Assembly: GCA_044229235.1 (NCBI GenBank) | Contig: JBGATH010000024.1 | Span: 7,224-71,223, forward strand | Direction: 5' to 3' | DNA length: 64,000 nt | DNA from: UKL13-2 sp044229235 | GTDB taxonomy: Bacteria > Pseudomonadota > Gammaproteobacteria > Burkholderiales > Usitatibacteraceae | Notes under the pieces: model-generated | What the model saw: only the letters and a program-made list of their open reading frames with translations | What the model was told of the DNA's origin: nothing | Database searches by the model: none | Position numbers and translations under genes: made by a program | Shown: in pieces, positions 24,209-33,157 of the stretch | Numbering within the stretch: the stretch's first letter is position 1 | How the letters are laid out: each line of letters begins with the position of its first letter

Positions 24209-25176
24209 CCGATACGGCCGAACCTCCGGCAGGACTTTCGGTCGACAGTTTGGCCTATTGCCTCAACTGCAATTTTGTTCTGGGAGACAAGCGCGGCAAT
24301 TTCTGTCCCAACTGCGGGCAGGAAACGGCGCGCCATCCTGCCCCGGTTGGCCAACTGGCACGTCGCTATGCCGCGGAGTATTTGCTGCCGGGCGGGCGGT
24401 TTTTTCGAACGCTTGCACTATTGCTGTTTCGCCCGGGCGAACTGACGCGCCGCTACTTTGCCGGCCGAAAGCGCAGTTACCTGCGGCCGCTGCGGCTGTA
24501 CTTCGGCGCCAGCCTGATCTTCTTTCTGGTCGTGAAGATCTTCGGTGCCGGCAATTTCGTGCGCAATGAAGTCGGCAGCGCCGCCCGCGACCAGGCGGCG
24601 GCCCTGTCGTCGGGGGCTGGCGAGACGAAGCCCGGCCTCAAGGTCAGCAAGGCCGGACCGATCGGCAAGGTGAAGTTTGATGCGGGCGAAGGCGACTGGG
24701 ATACACCGTTTCTTGCCAATATCACCTGCAGCAAGGACAGTGTGCAGTGCCTGAAAATCCGCGCCTACATGCACGAGAAATACGGCGATGCACCCCTGCG
24801 CGTGGTGGGCGCACAGGTGCGCGACCGGGTGATCGGCTATGCCCCTAATGCCATGTTCGCAATGCTGCCGGTGTTCGCGCTGTTCACGTGGATCCTTTAC
24901 TGGCGCCGGAAGATTCCCTACGGCGACCATTTCGTCTATGCCTTGCATGTGCACTCCTTTGCATTCCTGCTGCTGCTGGCGCTGGCACGGTTGCCATCGG
25001 CCATCGGGGACTGGCTGTCGCTGGCGGGTATGATTTACTTCGCCGTCGCCATGCAGCGCGTGTTTGACGGCCGCAAGTGGGCAACCGTGCTGCGCTATGC
25101 ACTCATCGGCATTTGTTATCCCATCCTGCTGTCAATCGTCATCCTGCTGACGCTGGCGGCGGCCGTTCTCATCTAG
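24205..25176 (+). CDS. DUF3667 family membrane protein with zinc ribbon
   Basis: A 323-residue product when TTG at 24205 is taken as start; that codon overlaps the fba stop, and the frame upstream lies inside fba. The N-terminal CLNCNF with CPNCGQ forms a Cys4 zinc ribbon (about residues 18-38), typical of DUF3667. It is followed by LRPLRLYFGASLIFFLVV (first membrane segment) and three to four C-terminal membrane segments. The function is unknown. It is translationally coupled to fba. Confidence 0.75.
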   Translation: MTDTAEPPAGLSVDSLAYCLNCNFVLGDKRGNFCPNCGQETARHPAPVGQLARRYAAEYLLPGGRFFRTLALLLFRPGELTRRYFAGRKRSYLRPLRLYFGASLIFFLVVKIFGAGNFVRNEVGSAARDQAAALSSGAGETKPGLKVSKAGPIGKVKFDAGEGDWDTPFLANITCSKDSVQCLKIRAYMHEKYGDAPLRVVGAQVRDRVIGYAPNAMFAMLPVFALFTWILYWRRKIPYGDHFVYALHVHSFAFLLLLALARLPSAIGDWLSLAGMIYFAVAMQRVFDGRKWATVLRYALIGICYPILLSIVILLTLAAAVLI

Positions 25177-25188
25177 CGAGGCAATTCC

Positions 25189-26061
25189 GTGTACCAGTCT
25201 TCCATTTCCTCACTGCCGCTGGTCGCACGCGGCAAAGTACGGGATATTTATTCCGTCGGTGACGACAAGCTATTGCTGGTTGCCAGCGACCGACTGTCTG
25301 CCTATGACGTGATCCTGCCCACGCCGATTCCGCACAAGGGGGAAATCCTGGTGGCGCTGGCCAACTTCTGGTTCGGCAGGCTGGCGCACATCGTGCCCAA
25401 CCAGCTGACGGGCATCGACCCCGAAACAGTGGTTGCACCGAACGAGCGCGAGCAGGTTCGTGGGCGCGCCATCGTCGTCAACAAATACAAGGTGCTGCCC
25501 ATCGAGGCGGTGGTGCGTGGCTATCTGGAGGGCTCGGGCTGGAAGGAATACCAGCAATCGCAATCGGTGTGCGGCGTGAAGCTGCCGCCGGGGTTGCAAC
25601 GCGCCTCAAAACTGCCGGAACCAATATTCACGCCCGCCACCAAGGCAGAGGCCGGCGAACACGATGAAAACATCGATTTCGCGACAACCGAAAAAATCAT
25701 CGGCGCCGCGCGTGCGGCCGAAGTTCGCGACACCGCCATACGCCTTTACACCGAAGCGGCGGATTACGCGCTCACCAAGGGCATCATCATTGCCGACACC
25801 AAATTCGAATTCGGCGTCGATGCAAGCGGTCGCCTGCACCTGATCGACGAGGTGCTGACCCCGGATTCATCGCGCTTCTGGCCACTCAGTTCCTACAAGG
25901 TCGGCGAATCGCCGGAGAGTTTTGACAAACAGTACATCCGCAACTGGCTGGATTCGATCGGATTCAACCGCAAGCCGCCGGCGCCGGATGTGCCGCCAGA
26001 AATTGCCCAAAGAACCAGCGACAAATACCGCGAGGCGCTCACGCGGCTTACCGCCGTCTAA
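25189..26061 (+). CDS. purC: Phosphoribosylaminoimidazole-succinocarboxamide synthase
   Basis: A 290-residue SAICAR synthetase of de novo purine synthesis. It starts at GTG (25189) after a GCGAGG. Family motifs are LVARGKVRDIYSVGDDKLLLVASDRLSAYDV, PIEAVVRGYLEGSGWKEY, IIIADTKFEFGVD, LIDEVLTPDSSRFWP, and FDKQYIRNWLDSIGF. The typical following purE/purK genes are absent; instead a convergent lipoprotein gene ends 8 bp away. Confidence 0.97.
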   Translation: MYQSSISSLPLVARGKVRDIYSVGDDKLLLVASDRLSAYDVILPTPIPHKGEILVALANFWFGRLAHIVPNQLTGIDPETVVAPNEREQVRGRAIVVNKYKVLPIEAVVRGYLEGSGWKEYQQSQSVCGVKLPPGLQRASKLPEPIFTPATKAEAGEHDENIDFATTEKIIGAARAAEVRDTAIRLYTEAADYALTKGIIIADTKFEFGVDASGRLHLIDEVLTPDSSRFWPLSSYKVGESPESFDKQYIRNWLDSIGFNRKPPAPDVPPEIAQRTSDKYREALTRLTAV

Positions 26062-26069
26062 AGGAAGGG

Positions 26070-26408
26070 TCAGTCGTCGCGGGTGCTCTCAATGCGCTGC
26101 TTGATCACGTGCAGTACGCGGTTGTTGTCGTTGATCATCACGCTCAATTCGACCCAGTAGCCCCAGAGGTCCTTGTAGCGGTAGTCCCAGGCGGTGGCTT
26201 CAAGGTTGTCAAAGCGCATGCGCTGGTAGGGCTTGCCCAGTATTGCCTCCACCTGCTCACCGGTCGCGTTACGCAACACGCGGCCGACAATCTCGTCATT
26301 GAGGTCAATGCGCCATACCCCTTCGCGCGGACCCGGCATGCTTGTACAGGCACTCAATGCGGCCAGGCAAAGCGCCGCAATGGCGCAGCGCAGTGAAGTT
26401 GAATTCAT
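26070..26408 (-). CDS. BamE/SmpA-like outer-membrane lipoprotein
   Basis: A 112-residue product starting at ATG 26408; the longer frame upstream is not supported. The signal peptide ends in the lipobox LSAC with Cys near residue 21. The mature part carries the SmpA/OmlA-like motif (VLRNATGEQVEAILGKPYQRMRFDN), related to BamE but with a different tail. It may help in outer-membrane assembly, but paralogues of BamE have varied roles, so a specific function is not claimed. Confidence 0.75.
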   Translation of the reverse strand: MNSTSLRCAIAALCLAALSACTSMPGPREGVWRIDLNDEIVGRVLRNATGEQVEAILGKPYQRMRFDNLEATAWDYRYKDLWGYWVELSVMINDNNRVLHVIKQRIESTRDD

Positions 26409-26555
26409 GGTCGGGCTCCTGGCCGCTTGGACACTGGCGGCCTTTGGTAAGATGGTGTTCTGGTCATCGCTTGCTGCGACCCAAACGCAATTCGATGTTC
26501 GGACGTGCCCTGTATTTTGCGTCAAATCGGGTGCCACCCGACGTGGACAACCATC

Positions 26556-27701
26556 ATGCCGCAAAACCCGCTGCACCTGACTCGCGACCTGCTGCATTAC
26601 AACACGATCAATCCGCCCGGCCAGGAGCGTGACTGCGCCCGGCATCTGGGAAAGCTCCTGGAGTCGGCTGGATTCACGGTGGCCTACCACGAGTTCGCTG
26701 ACGCACGTACGAGCGTCATCGCCACCATCGGCGGCCGGCAGGACAAACCGCCCATCTGCTTCACCGGGCATATCGATATCGTGCCGCTTGGCGCTTCCGT
26801 CTGGTCGCGGGATCCGTTCGCCGGCGAGATGGACGGTGACCGTCTGTTCGGCCGCGGCGCCACGGACATGAAAAGCGGCATCGCCGCGTTTGTGGTGGCG
26901 GCCATCAAGCTCGCGCCGCACCTGCGCAATTCCCCCGGCGTCACGCTCGTGCTGACCGCATCCGAGGAAGTCGGCTGTGAGGGCGCCAAATACCTGGTCC
27001 AGGAAAGGCTGCTCGACCGTGCCGGCGCCATCGTCGTCGCCGAGCCAACCGCGAACTATCCCTATGTCGGCCACAAGGGCCTCATCTGGGTGGAGATCGA
27101 GACCAAGGGCAAGACGGCGCACGCCTCCATGCCGGAGCAGGGCGAAAACGCCATCCTCAAGATGGGAAAGGTCATCGACAAGCTGTCGCAGTTTGACTGG
27201 AAACACGAGTGCGGCGTCGATTGTCACCATGTGATGGGCAAGCCGACCATGAACATCGCCACCGTGCACGGCGGCCTCAATACCAATTCGGTGCCGGATT
27301 CAGTGAAGATGACGGTCGACATGCGCTCGGTGCCCGGCATTGACCACGTACATCTTTGCCACTCGATCGAACACCTTATCGGCGGGCTGGGGACATTGCG
27401 CAAGATTGTGGAGACGCCACCGCTGTACTCGGAGCCGCACGAGTGGATTGAAAGCGTGTACGACATCACCTCGCCATTCAACGATGCGCGCCCCACGCCA
27501 AAGACCATCATGTTTTCCACGGACGGCGCGGATCTGCAGCGCGGCTATCTGCAAAGCGGTGTCACCAGCGTGCCCACAGTCATCGTCGGACCGGGTCAAC
27601 CGGAGCTGGCGCACCAGACCGATGAATGGTGCTCCGTGCAACGCATCGGTCAATCGGTGGAAATCTTCGAGCGCATCATGCGCGATTGGAACGGTCTCTG
27701 A
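26556..27701 (+). CDS. M20 family metallopeptidase (ArgE/DapE/ACY1-like)
   Basis: A 381-residue product from ATG at 26556 (the upstream in-frame start is not family-like). It has the metal-ligand motifs FTGHIDIVPLG, GRGATDMKSG, LTASEEVGCEGA and AEPTANY, plus the lid-domain segment TKGKTAHASMPEQGENAI. It is related to N-acyl amino-acid deacylases or succinyl-diaminopimelate desuccinylases. Substrate choice cannot be read from the sequence. It is convergent with a TauE/SafE permease gene. Confidence 0.88.
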   Translation: MPQNPLHLTRDLLHYNTINPPGQERDCARHLGKLLESAGFTVAYHEFADARTSVIATIGGRQDKPPICFTGHIDIVPLGASVWSRDPFAGEMDGDRLFGRGATDMKSGIAAFVVAAIKLAPHLRNSPGVTLVLTASEEVGCEGAKYLVQERLLDRAGAIVVAEPTANYPYVGHKGLIWVEIETKGKTAHASMPEQGENAILKMGKVIDKLSQFDWKHECGVDCHHVMGKPTMNIATVHGGLNTNSVPDSVKMTVDMRSVPGIDHVHLCHSIEHLIGGLGTLRKIVETPPLYSEPHEWIESVYDITSPFNDARPTPKTIMFSTDGADLQRGYLQSGVTSVPTVIVGPGQPELAHQTDEWCSVQRIGQSVEIFERIMRDWNGL

Positions 27702-27735
27702 CCTGCGAATTCCCTGACCGGGTACTCGACGCTGC

Positions 27736-28533
27736 CTAGACCGAGATCGCCATCTTCGCGGCCAGGCCGACCAGGAACACCACGAAGATGCGCCGCAGCA
27801 CGACCACCGGCAAGCGATGTGCGAGCCGCGCGCCGAGCGGCGCAACCACAAAGCTGGTGACGGCAATGCCGGCGAAGGCGGGCAGGTAAACGTAACCCAG
27901 GCTCCATGGCGGCAACTCGCGATCCATCAGGCCGGTCGCAATGAACCCCACCGTGCCGGCAATGGCCAGCGGGACGCCGATGGCCGCCGCCGTGCCAATG
28001 GCTTCATGCATGCGCAGATTGCACCAGGTGAGAAAGGCGATCGACAGCACCGCGCCACCGATGCCGGCAAAACTTGAAATCACGCCCATGAGCACACCAA
28101 ATGCAAACAGGCCGCCGCTGCCGGGCAGCGCGTGGCGGCTTTTTGGTTTGAGGTCAAACAACAGCTGGACGGCGAGAAAGCAGATGAAGCCCACGAAAAA
28201 CAGTTTCAGAAAAGCCGTGCTGGCGAAATGCGCCGCGATGGCCCCGGAGAAGGTACCGGCGAGGATTCCCGGCACCATTTTCTTCAGCACCTCCCAGTTG
28301 ACCGCCTGATGCTGGTGATGCGTCCAGGCACTGGCGAACGAACCGGGAATGATGGTGGCCATCGAGGTGGCCAGCGCCATGTGCACCACGTGGTCGCTGG
28401 AGAATCCACGCGCGGCAAACGTCAGTGAAAGTATTGGCACCATGACCGCGCCGCCGCCGATGCCGAGCAGACCGGCAAAGAAACCGACGAATATGCCCAC
28501 ACCCAGATACGTCAGCCAGAACGTGATGTCCAT
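27736..28533 (-). CDS. TauE/SafE family anion permease
   Basis: A 265-residue integral membrane protein with about seven to eight hydrophobic segments. The conserved glycine-rich N-terminal motif (FAGLLGIGGGAVMVPIL) is repeated in the middle (SSFAGIGGAVLSIAFL), which is diagnostic for the TauE/SafE (DUF81) family of sulfite, sulfonate or organic anion exporters. The substrate is unknown. It is co-directional with lrgBA and ends just upstream of their last codon region, so it may be transcribed after them. Confidence 0.88.
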   Translation of the reverse strand: MDITFWLTYLGVGIFVGFFAGLLGIGGGAVMVPILSLTFAARGFSSDHVVHMALATSMATIIPGSFASAWTHHQHQAVNWEVLKKMVPGILAGTFSGAIAAHFASTAFLKLFFVGFICFLAVQLLFDLKPKSRHALPGSGGLFAFGVLMGVISSFAGIGGAVLSIAFLTWCNLRMHEAIGTAAAIGVPLAIAGTVGFIATGLMDRELPPWSLGYVYLPAFAGIAVTSFVVAPLGARLAHRLPVVVLRRIFVVFLVGLAAKMAISV

Positions 28534-28536
28534 GCG

Positions 28537-29262
28537 CTAGCCCAGCAGGGGGGCAAGCAGCGGGATCAGCACCGCGCCGGCAATGCCGTGCAGGCCCATC
28601 GCCAGTCCGGAAAATGCACCAGCCTCGGCATTGACCGACAGCGCGCGCGACGTGCCGATTCCGTGCGCGGCCACGCCGATGGCGAAGCCGCGCTGCCACC
28701 ATTCGGTCAGGCGCAGCGCATCCAGCACATACCGCGCCACAATCGCACCCATCACGCCGGTGGTCACCGCAAACACCGCGGTCAGTGTCGGTGAGGCGCT
28801 GATGCGTTCAGCGACACCCATGGCGATCGGCGCGGTGACCGACTTGGACATCATGGCTTTCTGGATGATGCCATCGGCACCCAGCAGTCGCGCAAGGCCC
28901 ACGGCGGTCAGGATCGAGACCCCGCCACCGCACAACAGCGACACCAGCAGCGGAAACACCCGGCCGCGCAAGGCATCCCAGCACTGATAAATCGGCACGG
29001 CCAGCGCTACCGTGGCAGTGCCAAGCAGGAAGTGAATGAACTGCGCGCCCTCGAAGTACTTCGCGTAGGGCATGTCGATCAGCGAGATGGTGATCGCCAC
29101 CAGAAGCACGGCAATGGCCACTGGATTGGCGAACGGATGTCGATCCAGCCTTTCGTAGACGGTCACGCCTGCTTCATAGGCGAGCAAGGTCAGCAGCAAT
29201 GCAAACAGCGGGCTTCCGGCGAGGTAAACCCAGATTTCGGCAATGGGCAGCGCGACGTCCAT
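28537..29262 (-). CDS. lrgB: LrgB-family membrane protein
   Basis: A 241-residue product from ATG at 29262; the upstream extension overlaps lrgA. About eight membrane segments and the family motifs ALAVPIYQCWDALR, MMSKSVTAPIAMGVAE and HGIGTSRALSVNAEAGAFSGLAMGL are visible. LrgB/CidB proteins pair with LrgA/CidA in holin-like or small-molecule (for example pyruvate or glycolate) transport; which role applies here is not known. It starts 1 bp after the lrgA stop. Confidence 0.9.
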   Translation of the reverse strand: MDVALPIAEIWVYLAGSPLFALLLTLLAYEAGVTVYERLDRHPFANPVAIAVLLVAITISLIDMPYAKYFEGAQFIHFLLGTATVALAVPIYQCWDALRGRVFPLLVSLLCGGGVSILTAVGLARLLGADGIIQKAMMSKSVTAPIAMGVAERISASPTLTAVFAVTTGVMGAIVARYVLDALRLTEWWQRGFAIGVAAHGIGTSRALSVNAEAGAFSGLAMGLHGIAGAVLIPLLAPLLG

Positions 29263-29263
29263 G

Positions 29264-29614
29264 CTATCGGCCTGCCGCGGGTTTGCCCGGCCAAAACCTG
29301 AGCACGGCGGCACTTGCGGCAATGGTGGCGATCACGCTCACCGCCAGCGCGATTACCACTGCCCAAAGGTGCAATCGCAGTTGCGGCCAGAACATCACCA
29401 CGCCCACTGCGGCCGGCACGAACAGCAGCCCGAGGTGCCTGGTCAGGGTGGAAGCAACAACGGCAACGGGCTCATCGGTCTTGCCGCGAACCACCTGGAA
29501 TGCCAGCAGCAGGACCAGGCCGATCACCGGCCCGGGAACCGGCAAGGCAAGCAGCCGCGAGACCAGTTCGCCAGCGCCCTGGAACGACAACAGGATGATC
29601 AGGCCGCGGATCAC
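29264..29614 (-). CDS. lrgA: LrgA/CidA-family holin-like membrane protein
   Basis: A 116-residue protein with four hydrophobic segments and the family stretch LPVPGPVIGLVLLLAF followed by LLFVPAAVGVV. It forms an operon with lrgB. The right-hand neighbour is an EVE-domain gene on the same strand, 34 bp away. Confidence 0.88.
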   Translation of the reverse strand: MIRGLIILLSFQGAGELVSRLLALPVPGPVIGLVLLLAFQVVRGKTDEPVAVVASTLTRHLGLLFVPAAVGVVMFWPQLRLHLWAVVIALAVSVIATIAASAAVLRFWPGKPAAGR

Positions 29615-29648
29615 GCTGCAACCAACCGGCAGCCAACCGGCGCGGCCA

Positions 29649-30110
29649 TCAGAATTTCGCGTCCAGCAGCTTGAGCACGTTCTTGAGTTGCCCGGGTGTC
29701 ACCGGCGTGATCGACAGCCGGTTGCCACGCTGCAGGACGATCATGTCCTCGAGCCCCTTGGCCCGGCGCAATTCTTCGAGGGAAAGCAGCCGCGTCTTCT
29801 TCACCAGCTTCACGTTCACCAGCATCCAGCGCGGCGTTTCACGCGTGGCCTTGGGATCAAAGTATTTGCTCTTCCGGTCGAACTGCGTCTCATCGGGATA
29901 GGCGGCTGTCGATACCCGTGCCAGACCGGCGATGCCCGGCTCGGGACACGAGGAGTGGTAGAACAGTACCTCGTCGCCAACCTTCATCTGGTCGCGCATG
30001 TAGTTGCGTGCCAGATAATTGCGTACACCAAACCAGGGCACCGATTTTTCCCTGACCAGATCGTCAATGGAGAACTCGGCCGGTTCCGACTTCATCAACC
30101 AGGCGGCCAT
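29649..30110 (-). CDS. EVE domain-containing protein
   Basis: A 153-residue EVE (PUA-like) domain protein. Diagnostic segments are WLMKSEPAEFSIDDL, WFGVRNYLARNYMRDQMKVGDEVLFYHSS, GIAGLARVS and FDPKATRETPRWMLVNVKLV. EVE proteins are proposed to bind modified nucleic-acid bases; a target is not known. It lies right after 6S RNA, a position often occupied by this gene in betaproteobacteria. Confidence 0.92.
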   Translation of the reverse strand: MAAWLMKSEPAEFSIDDLVREKSVPWFGVRNYLARNYMRDQMKVGDEVLFYHSSCPEPGIAGLARVSTAAYPDETQFDRKSKYFDPKATRETPRWMLVNVKLVKKTRLLSLEELRRAKGLEDMIVLQRGNRLSITPVTPGQLKNVLKLLDAKF

Positions 30111-30151
30111 ATTGCGGTTTCAAGGCTGTGGAAAAAAGGAACGGCATGCTG

Positions 30152-30324
30152 CATTTGAGTGTTCGCTCAGGCCCGCACTCTTGAACCAGGGGTTCAAGGC
30201 GGTCACTCTCTGCCTGCCTTCAGGTACATCCGCGTGGGACGCGCACACCGGCAAAGCGATCAAGCAACCTCGACGTAAAGTCTATCGGTTCAAAGGATCT
30301 AAGACCTGAGCGAACGCGCAAATG
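30152..30324 (-). ncRNA. ssrS: 6S RNA
   Basis: On the minus strand, the ends GTTCGCTCAGG and CCTGAGCGAAC form a perfect 11-bp closing stem, extended by CATTTG pairing with CAAATG. The conserved 5' half contains CTTTGAACCGATAGAC (compare the E. coli CCTGAGCCGATA). The 3' half contains CCTTGAACCCCTGGTTCAAG, matching the family's signature hairpin. The length of about 173 nt fits 6S RNA, which sequesters sigma-70 holoenzyme in stationary phase. It lies between zapA and the EVE gene, the expected place. Exact mature ends are estimates. Confidence 0.88.
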
Positions 30325-30341
30325 CATCATGCCATTGCTGC

Positions 30342-30369
30342 ATGATAGCGCGAACGACGAGTGGTACAA
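30342..30369 (-). promoter_or_regulatory. Promoter of 6S RNA
   Basis: On the minus strand TTGTAC (30364-30369), a 16-bp spacer, then TATCAT (30342-30347). The predicted start is near 30335, about 10 nt before the mature RNA stem. Confidence 0.5.
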
Positions 30370-30381
30370 CCCGGAACCAGC

Positions 30382-30753
30382 CTAGAACAGCTTTTCCTGG
30401 TCGGCGACGGCCTTTTCGAGGATGCCCTCGAAGGCGTCGAGTTTGCGGCGCACCAGTTCGGAATCGGCGTCGACCGCAGCTGATTTGGCGGGCTTGTGGG
30501 ACACCGGCGCGCCGGCCTGCAATTGCAGGTATTCGTGGGCGATGTTCAACGCTGCCATGATGGCGATGCGCTCGTTGCCGACCACCTTGCCGGTGTCGCG
30601 GATCTCGCGCATTTTCTTGTTGAGGAAATCCACCGACGCAACCAGTTGACGTTCTTCGCCGCCAGGTGCCGCCACGCGGAATTCGCGGCCCATCACGTTG
30701 ATGGTCACGCCTTTCACATCCCTGGTTTCCTTGCTTTCCTTTGAATCGCTCAC
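30382..30753 (-). CDS. zapA: Cell division protein ZapA
   Basis: A 123-residue protein that binds FtsZ and bundles Z-ring filaments. The N-terminal part VTINVMGREFRVAAPGGEERQLVASVDFLNKKMREIRD and NERIAIMAALNIAHEYLQLQ match ZapA; the C-terminal part is helical. Its start overlaps the stop of a small coiled-coil gene. Confidence 0.92.
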   Translation of the reverse strand: MSDSKESKETRDVKGVTINVMGREFRVAAPGGEERQLVASVDFLNKKMREIRDTGKVVGNERIAIMAALNIAHEYLQLQAGAPVSHKPAKSAAVDADSELVRRKLDAFEGILEKAVADQEKLF

Positions 30754-30959
30754 GAGCGCTCGCTTTCGCTTTCTGGCATATGCCCCAGCAAGGCTTCGAT
30801 GCGCGTTTTGGCCTGGTCGAGCTTCTCGCTCAGGCGCTTGACCTCGTCGGCCTTGGCCGCAACGGATTGGCGCAGCTCATTGTTCTCGGTTCGCAGGCGC
30901 TGAAACAGCGTCACGAAATGATTGAGCTTGTCCTCAAAGCGTTGGAGGTCGTGTTCCAT
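30750..30959 (-). CDS. Small coiled-coil protein upstream of zapA (TIGR02449-like)
   Basis: A 69-residue product from ATG at 30959. It is almost entirely helical with heptad-like spacing of hydrophobic residues (LQRFEDKLNHFVTLFQRLRTENNEL). It matches the small coiled-coil proteins usually encoded before zapA in betaproteobacteria; a division-related role is inferred from position. It overlaps zapA by ATGA. The predicted promoter leaves essentially no leader. Confidence 0.75.
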   Translation of the reverse strand: MEHDLQRFEDKLNHFVTLFQRLRTENNELRQSVAAKADEVKRLSEKLDQAKTRIEALLGHMPESESERS

Positions 30960-30966
30960 CTTTAGG

Positions 30967-30995
30967 AATTTAGCCAAAAAACCCAGTCTGGTCAA
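30967..30995 (-). promoter_or_regulatory. Promoter of the small coiled-coil gene and zapA
   Basis: On the minus strand TTGACC (30990-30995), a 17-bp spacer, then TAAATT (30967-30972). The expected start falls at about 30960, next to the ATG at 30959, suggesting a leaderless or nearly leaderless message. Confidence 0.55.
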
Positions 30996-31047
30996 TGGTT
31001 AACAGCGGAAATTGAAAGTTTTCTCGAAATTGACTTCCGAGGCAAAC

Positions 31048-31076
31048 TTGTCCCACGGGCGATAGCCCCCTATAGT
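31048..31076 (+). promoter_or_regulatory. Promoter of the second PAS-GGDEF-EAL gene
   Basis: TTGTCC (31048-31053), 17-bp spacer, TATAGT (31071-31076). The start would be near 31083, 20 nt before the ATG. Confidence 0.55.
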
Positions 31077-31102
31077 GAAAAAACAACAACGATTCGCTCA
31101 TC

Positions 31103-33157
31103 ATGCCGCCCGCCCTCGATACACGAAACCCGGCCATTTCAGGCGCGCTGCTGCGCCTGCTCGCCGATAACGTGCCGGCGCTGATTTCGTACTACTCCGT
31201 TGACGGTCTGCGCTGCGAGTTCGCCAACAACGCCTATGCGCACACTTACAGCAGCGATACCACGTCCATCATCGGCAAATCGGTGGTGGAAATCATCGGC
31301 GAGCCGGCCTTTGCCGCCATCAAGCCATACATCGATGAGGTCATGGTCGGCAAGAGCGCGCGCTATGAACGGCCGCTGACCTTTCCCAACGGCCAGCCCG
31401 GCGTCATTGAAGTGACGCTGGTGCCGCACTTCGGCGCCGGGGGCGCGGTGCTCGGCGCCTTTGTGCTGATCAATGACATCAGCAAATACCGGAATTCGGA
31501 GCAGGCGCTGCGCGACAGCGAGGAGCGGCTGCGCAAGTTTTCGGATGCGACCAGCGAGGGCATCGTTTTCATCGACAACGGCATCGTGGTGGACTGCAAC
31601 GAGGCGGCCGCGCGCATGGTGCGCCTGTCGACGGCGGAACTGATCGGGCGCACCAATGCCGAGTTCATCGCGCCGGAATCGATCGAGACGGTGATCAACA
31701 ACATCCGCTCGCGTTTCGAGCGGCCCTATGAAGTCACGCTGCTGCGCGCCGATGGCTCGCGTTTTGCGGCAGAGCTGGTCGGCAAGGACGTCGTCAGCGG
31801 CGGCAAGACGCTGCGCATGACGGCCATCCGCGACATCAGCGACCGCAAGCAGGCGGAGGCGCGCATCCAGTTCCTCGCGCATCACGACACCCTCACGCAC
31901 CTGCCCAACCGCGCATTGCTGATGGATCGGCTGCAGGTGATCCTCTCCGGCGCGCGGCGCCAGGGATCGCAGGTTGGCGTGCTGTTCATCGACCTCGACA
32001 ATTTCAAGACCATCAACGATTCGCTCGGTCACTATGCGGGCGATGAGCTGCTCAAGCGGGTTGCCGGCCGGCTGCAGGGCTGCCTGCGCGGCGCCGACCT
32101 GGTGGGCCGGCTTGGCGGCGACGAGTTCGTGGTGATCGTCACCGATATCGGCCGCGCGGAGGATATCGCGCCGCTGGCGGAAAAAATTTCCGAGGCCATC
32201 AGCGAGCCGTTCTCGCTGGAGGAACAGATGCTTTCGGTATCGGGCTCCATCGGCATCAGCGTGTTTCCGAAGGACGGCGAAACCCCGGAGACATTGATAC
32301 GCAACGCCGATGCGGCGATGTACCTGGCCAAGGAACATGGTCGCAGCAATTTCCAGTTCTTCATGCCCAGCCTCAACAAGTCGGCCTTTCAGGCGCTGGC
32401 CATGGAGTCCGGCATCCGCAAGGCCATCCGCCAGCTCGAGTTCCTGCTGCATTACCAGCCCGAAGTCGAAACGGTTAGCGGCGCCGTGAACTCGGTTGAA
32501 GCGCTGATCCGCTGGCGGCATCCCGATCTCGGCCTGCTCGGCCCCGACCAGTTCATATCGGTTGCCGAGCATCGCGGCCTGATCGTGCCCATCGGCCGCT
32601 GGGTCATCAACGAGGCCATCCGCCAGGCACGGGCCTGGTCGGACCAGGGCACCCGCACACCCATCGCCGTCAATCTCTCTGCCATCCAGTTCAAGCAGAA
32701 GGACCTCGTCGAGGACATCGCCGCACGGCTGAAGGAACACGGCGTTCCCGGCGACATGATCGAACTGGAGCTGACCGAAAGCCTGTTCATGGAAGATGTG
32801 AACGCCATGAGCAGGACGCTGGGACGCCTCAAGGATCTGGGCGTTTCCCTGGCGGTGGACGATTTCGGCACAGGCTACTCATCGCTGTCCTACCTGAAGC
32901 GCTATCCGATCGACAAGATCAAGATCGACCGCTCCTTCATCCGCGATGTGCCGGGCGATGCCGATGATGTGGCGATTGCGCTGGCCATCATCGGCCTCGC
33001 CGCCAGCCTTGGCATTCAGGTGGTCGCCGAGGGCGTGGAGACCGAGGTTCAGCGTACCTTCCTCGAGGCGCACCACTGCGAGAATATCCAGGGATTTCTG
33101 GTCGCGCGGCCGATGCCACCGGAGGACATGCTGGAGTGGCTGAAGCGTCGCACCTGA
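31103..33157 (+). CDS. PAS-PAS-GGDEF-EAL cyclic-di-GMP protein
   Basis: A 684-residue cytosolic signalling protein. Two PAS domains (about 15-130 and 140-255) precede GGDEF (about 260-425) and EAL (about 430-680). The cyclase motif is intact (GGDEF at 338-342 in RLGGDEF). The phosphodiesterase motif is intact (EAL at 466-468), with DDFGTGYSSLSYLKRYPIDKIKID downstream. It is thus a potentially bifunctional c-di-GMP enzyme, a shorter relative of the 7334-10084 protein. It has its own promoter and is divergent from zapA. Confidence 0.93.
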   Translation: MPPALDTRNPAISGALLRLLADNVPALISYYSVDGLRCEFANNAYAHTYSSDTTSIIGKSVVEIIGEPAFAAIKPYIDEVMVGKSARYERPLTFPNGQPGVIEVTLVPHFGAGGAVLGAFVLINDISKYRNSEQALRDSEERLRKFSDATSEGIVFIDNGIVVDCNEAAARMVRLSTAELIGRTNAEFIAPESIETVINNIRSRFERPYEVTLLRADGSRFAAELVGKDVVSGGKTLRMTAIRDISDRKQAEARIQFLAHHDTLTHLPNRALLMDRLQVILSGARRQGSQVGVLFIDLDNFKTINDSLGHYAGDELLKRVAGRLQGCLRGADLVGRLGGDEFVVIVTDIGRAEDIAPLAEKISEAISEPFSLEEQMLSVSGSIGISVFPKDGETPETLIRNADAAMYLAKEHGRSNFQFFMPSLNKSAFQALAMESGIRKAIRQLEFLLHYQPEVETVSGAVNSVEALIRWRHPDLGLLGPDQFISVAEHRGLIVPIGRWVINEAIRQARAWSDQGTRTPIAVNLSAIQFKQKDLVEDIAARLKEHGVPGDMIELELTESLFMEDVNAMSRTLGRLKDLGVSLAVDDFGTGYSSLSYLKRYPIDKIKIDRSFIRDVPGDADDVAIALAIIGLAASLGIQVVAEGVETEVQRTFLEAHHCENIQGFLVARPMPPEDMLEWLKRRT

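Noticed and set aside
26409..27269. Upstream extension of the BamE-like gene on the minus strand
   Set aside because: It lies antisense to the M20 peptidase gene, and a clear lipoprotein signal peptide begins at ATG 26408.
30111..30381. Small open frame on the plus strand within the 6S RNA region
   Set aside because: The sequence matches 6S RNA on the minus strand, including the closing stem and conserved hairpin. The small open frame has no ribosome-binding site.
31139..32740. Minus-strand frame of 533 codons
   Set aside because: Antisense to the PAS-GGDEF-EAL gene. Composition and lack of motifs mark it as a shadow.
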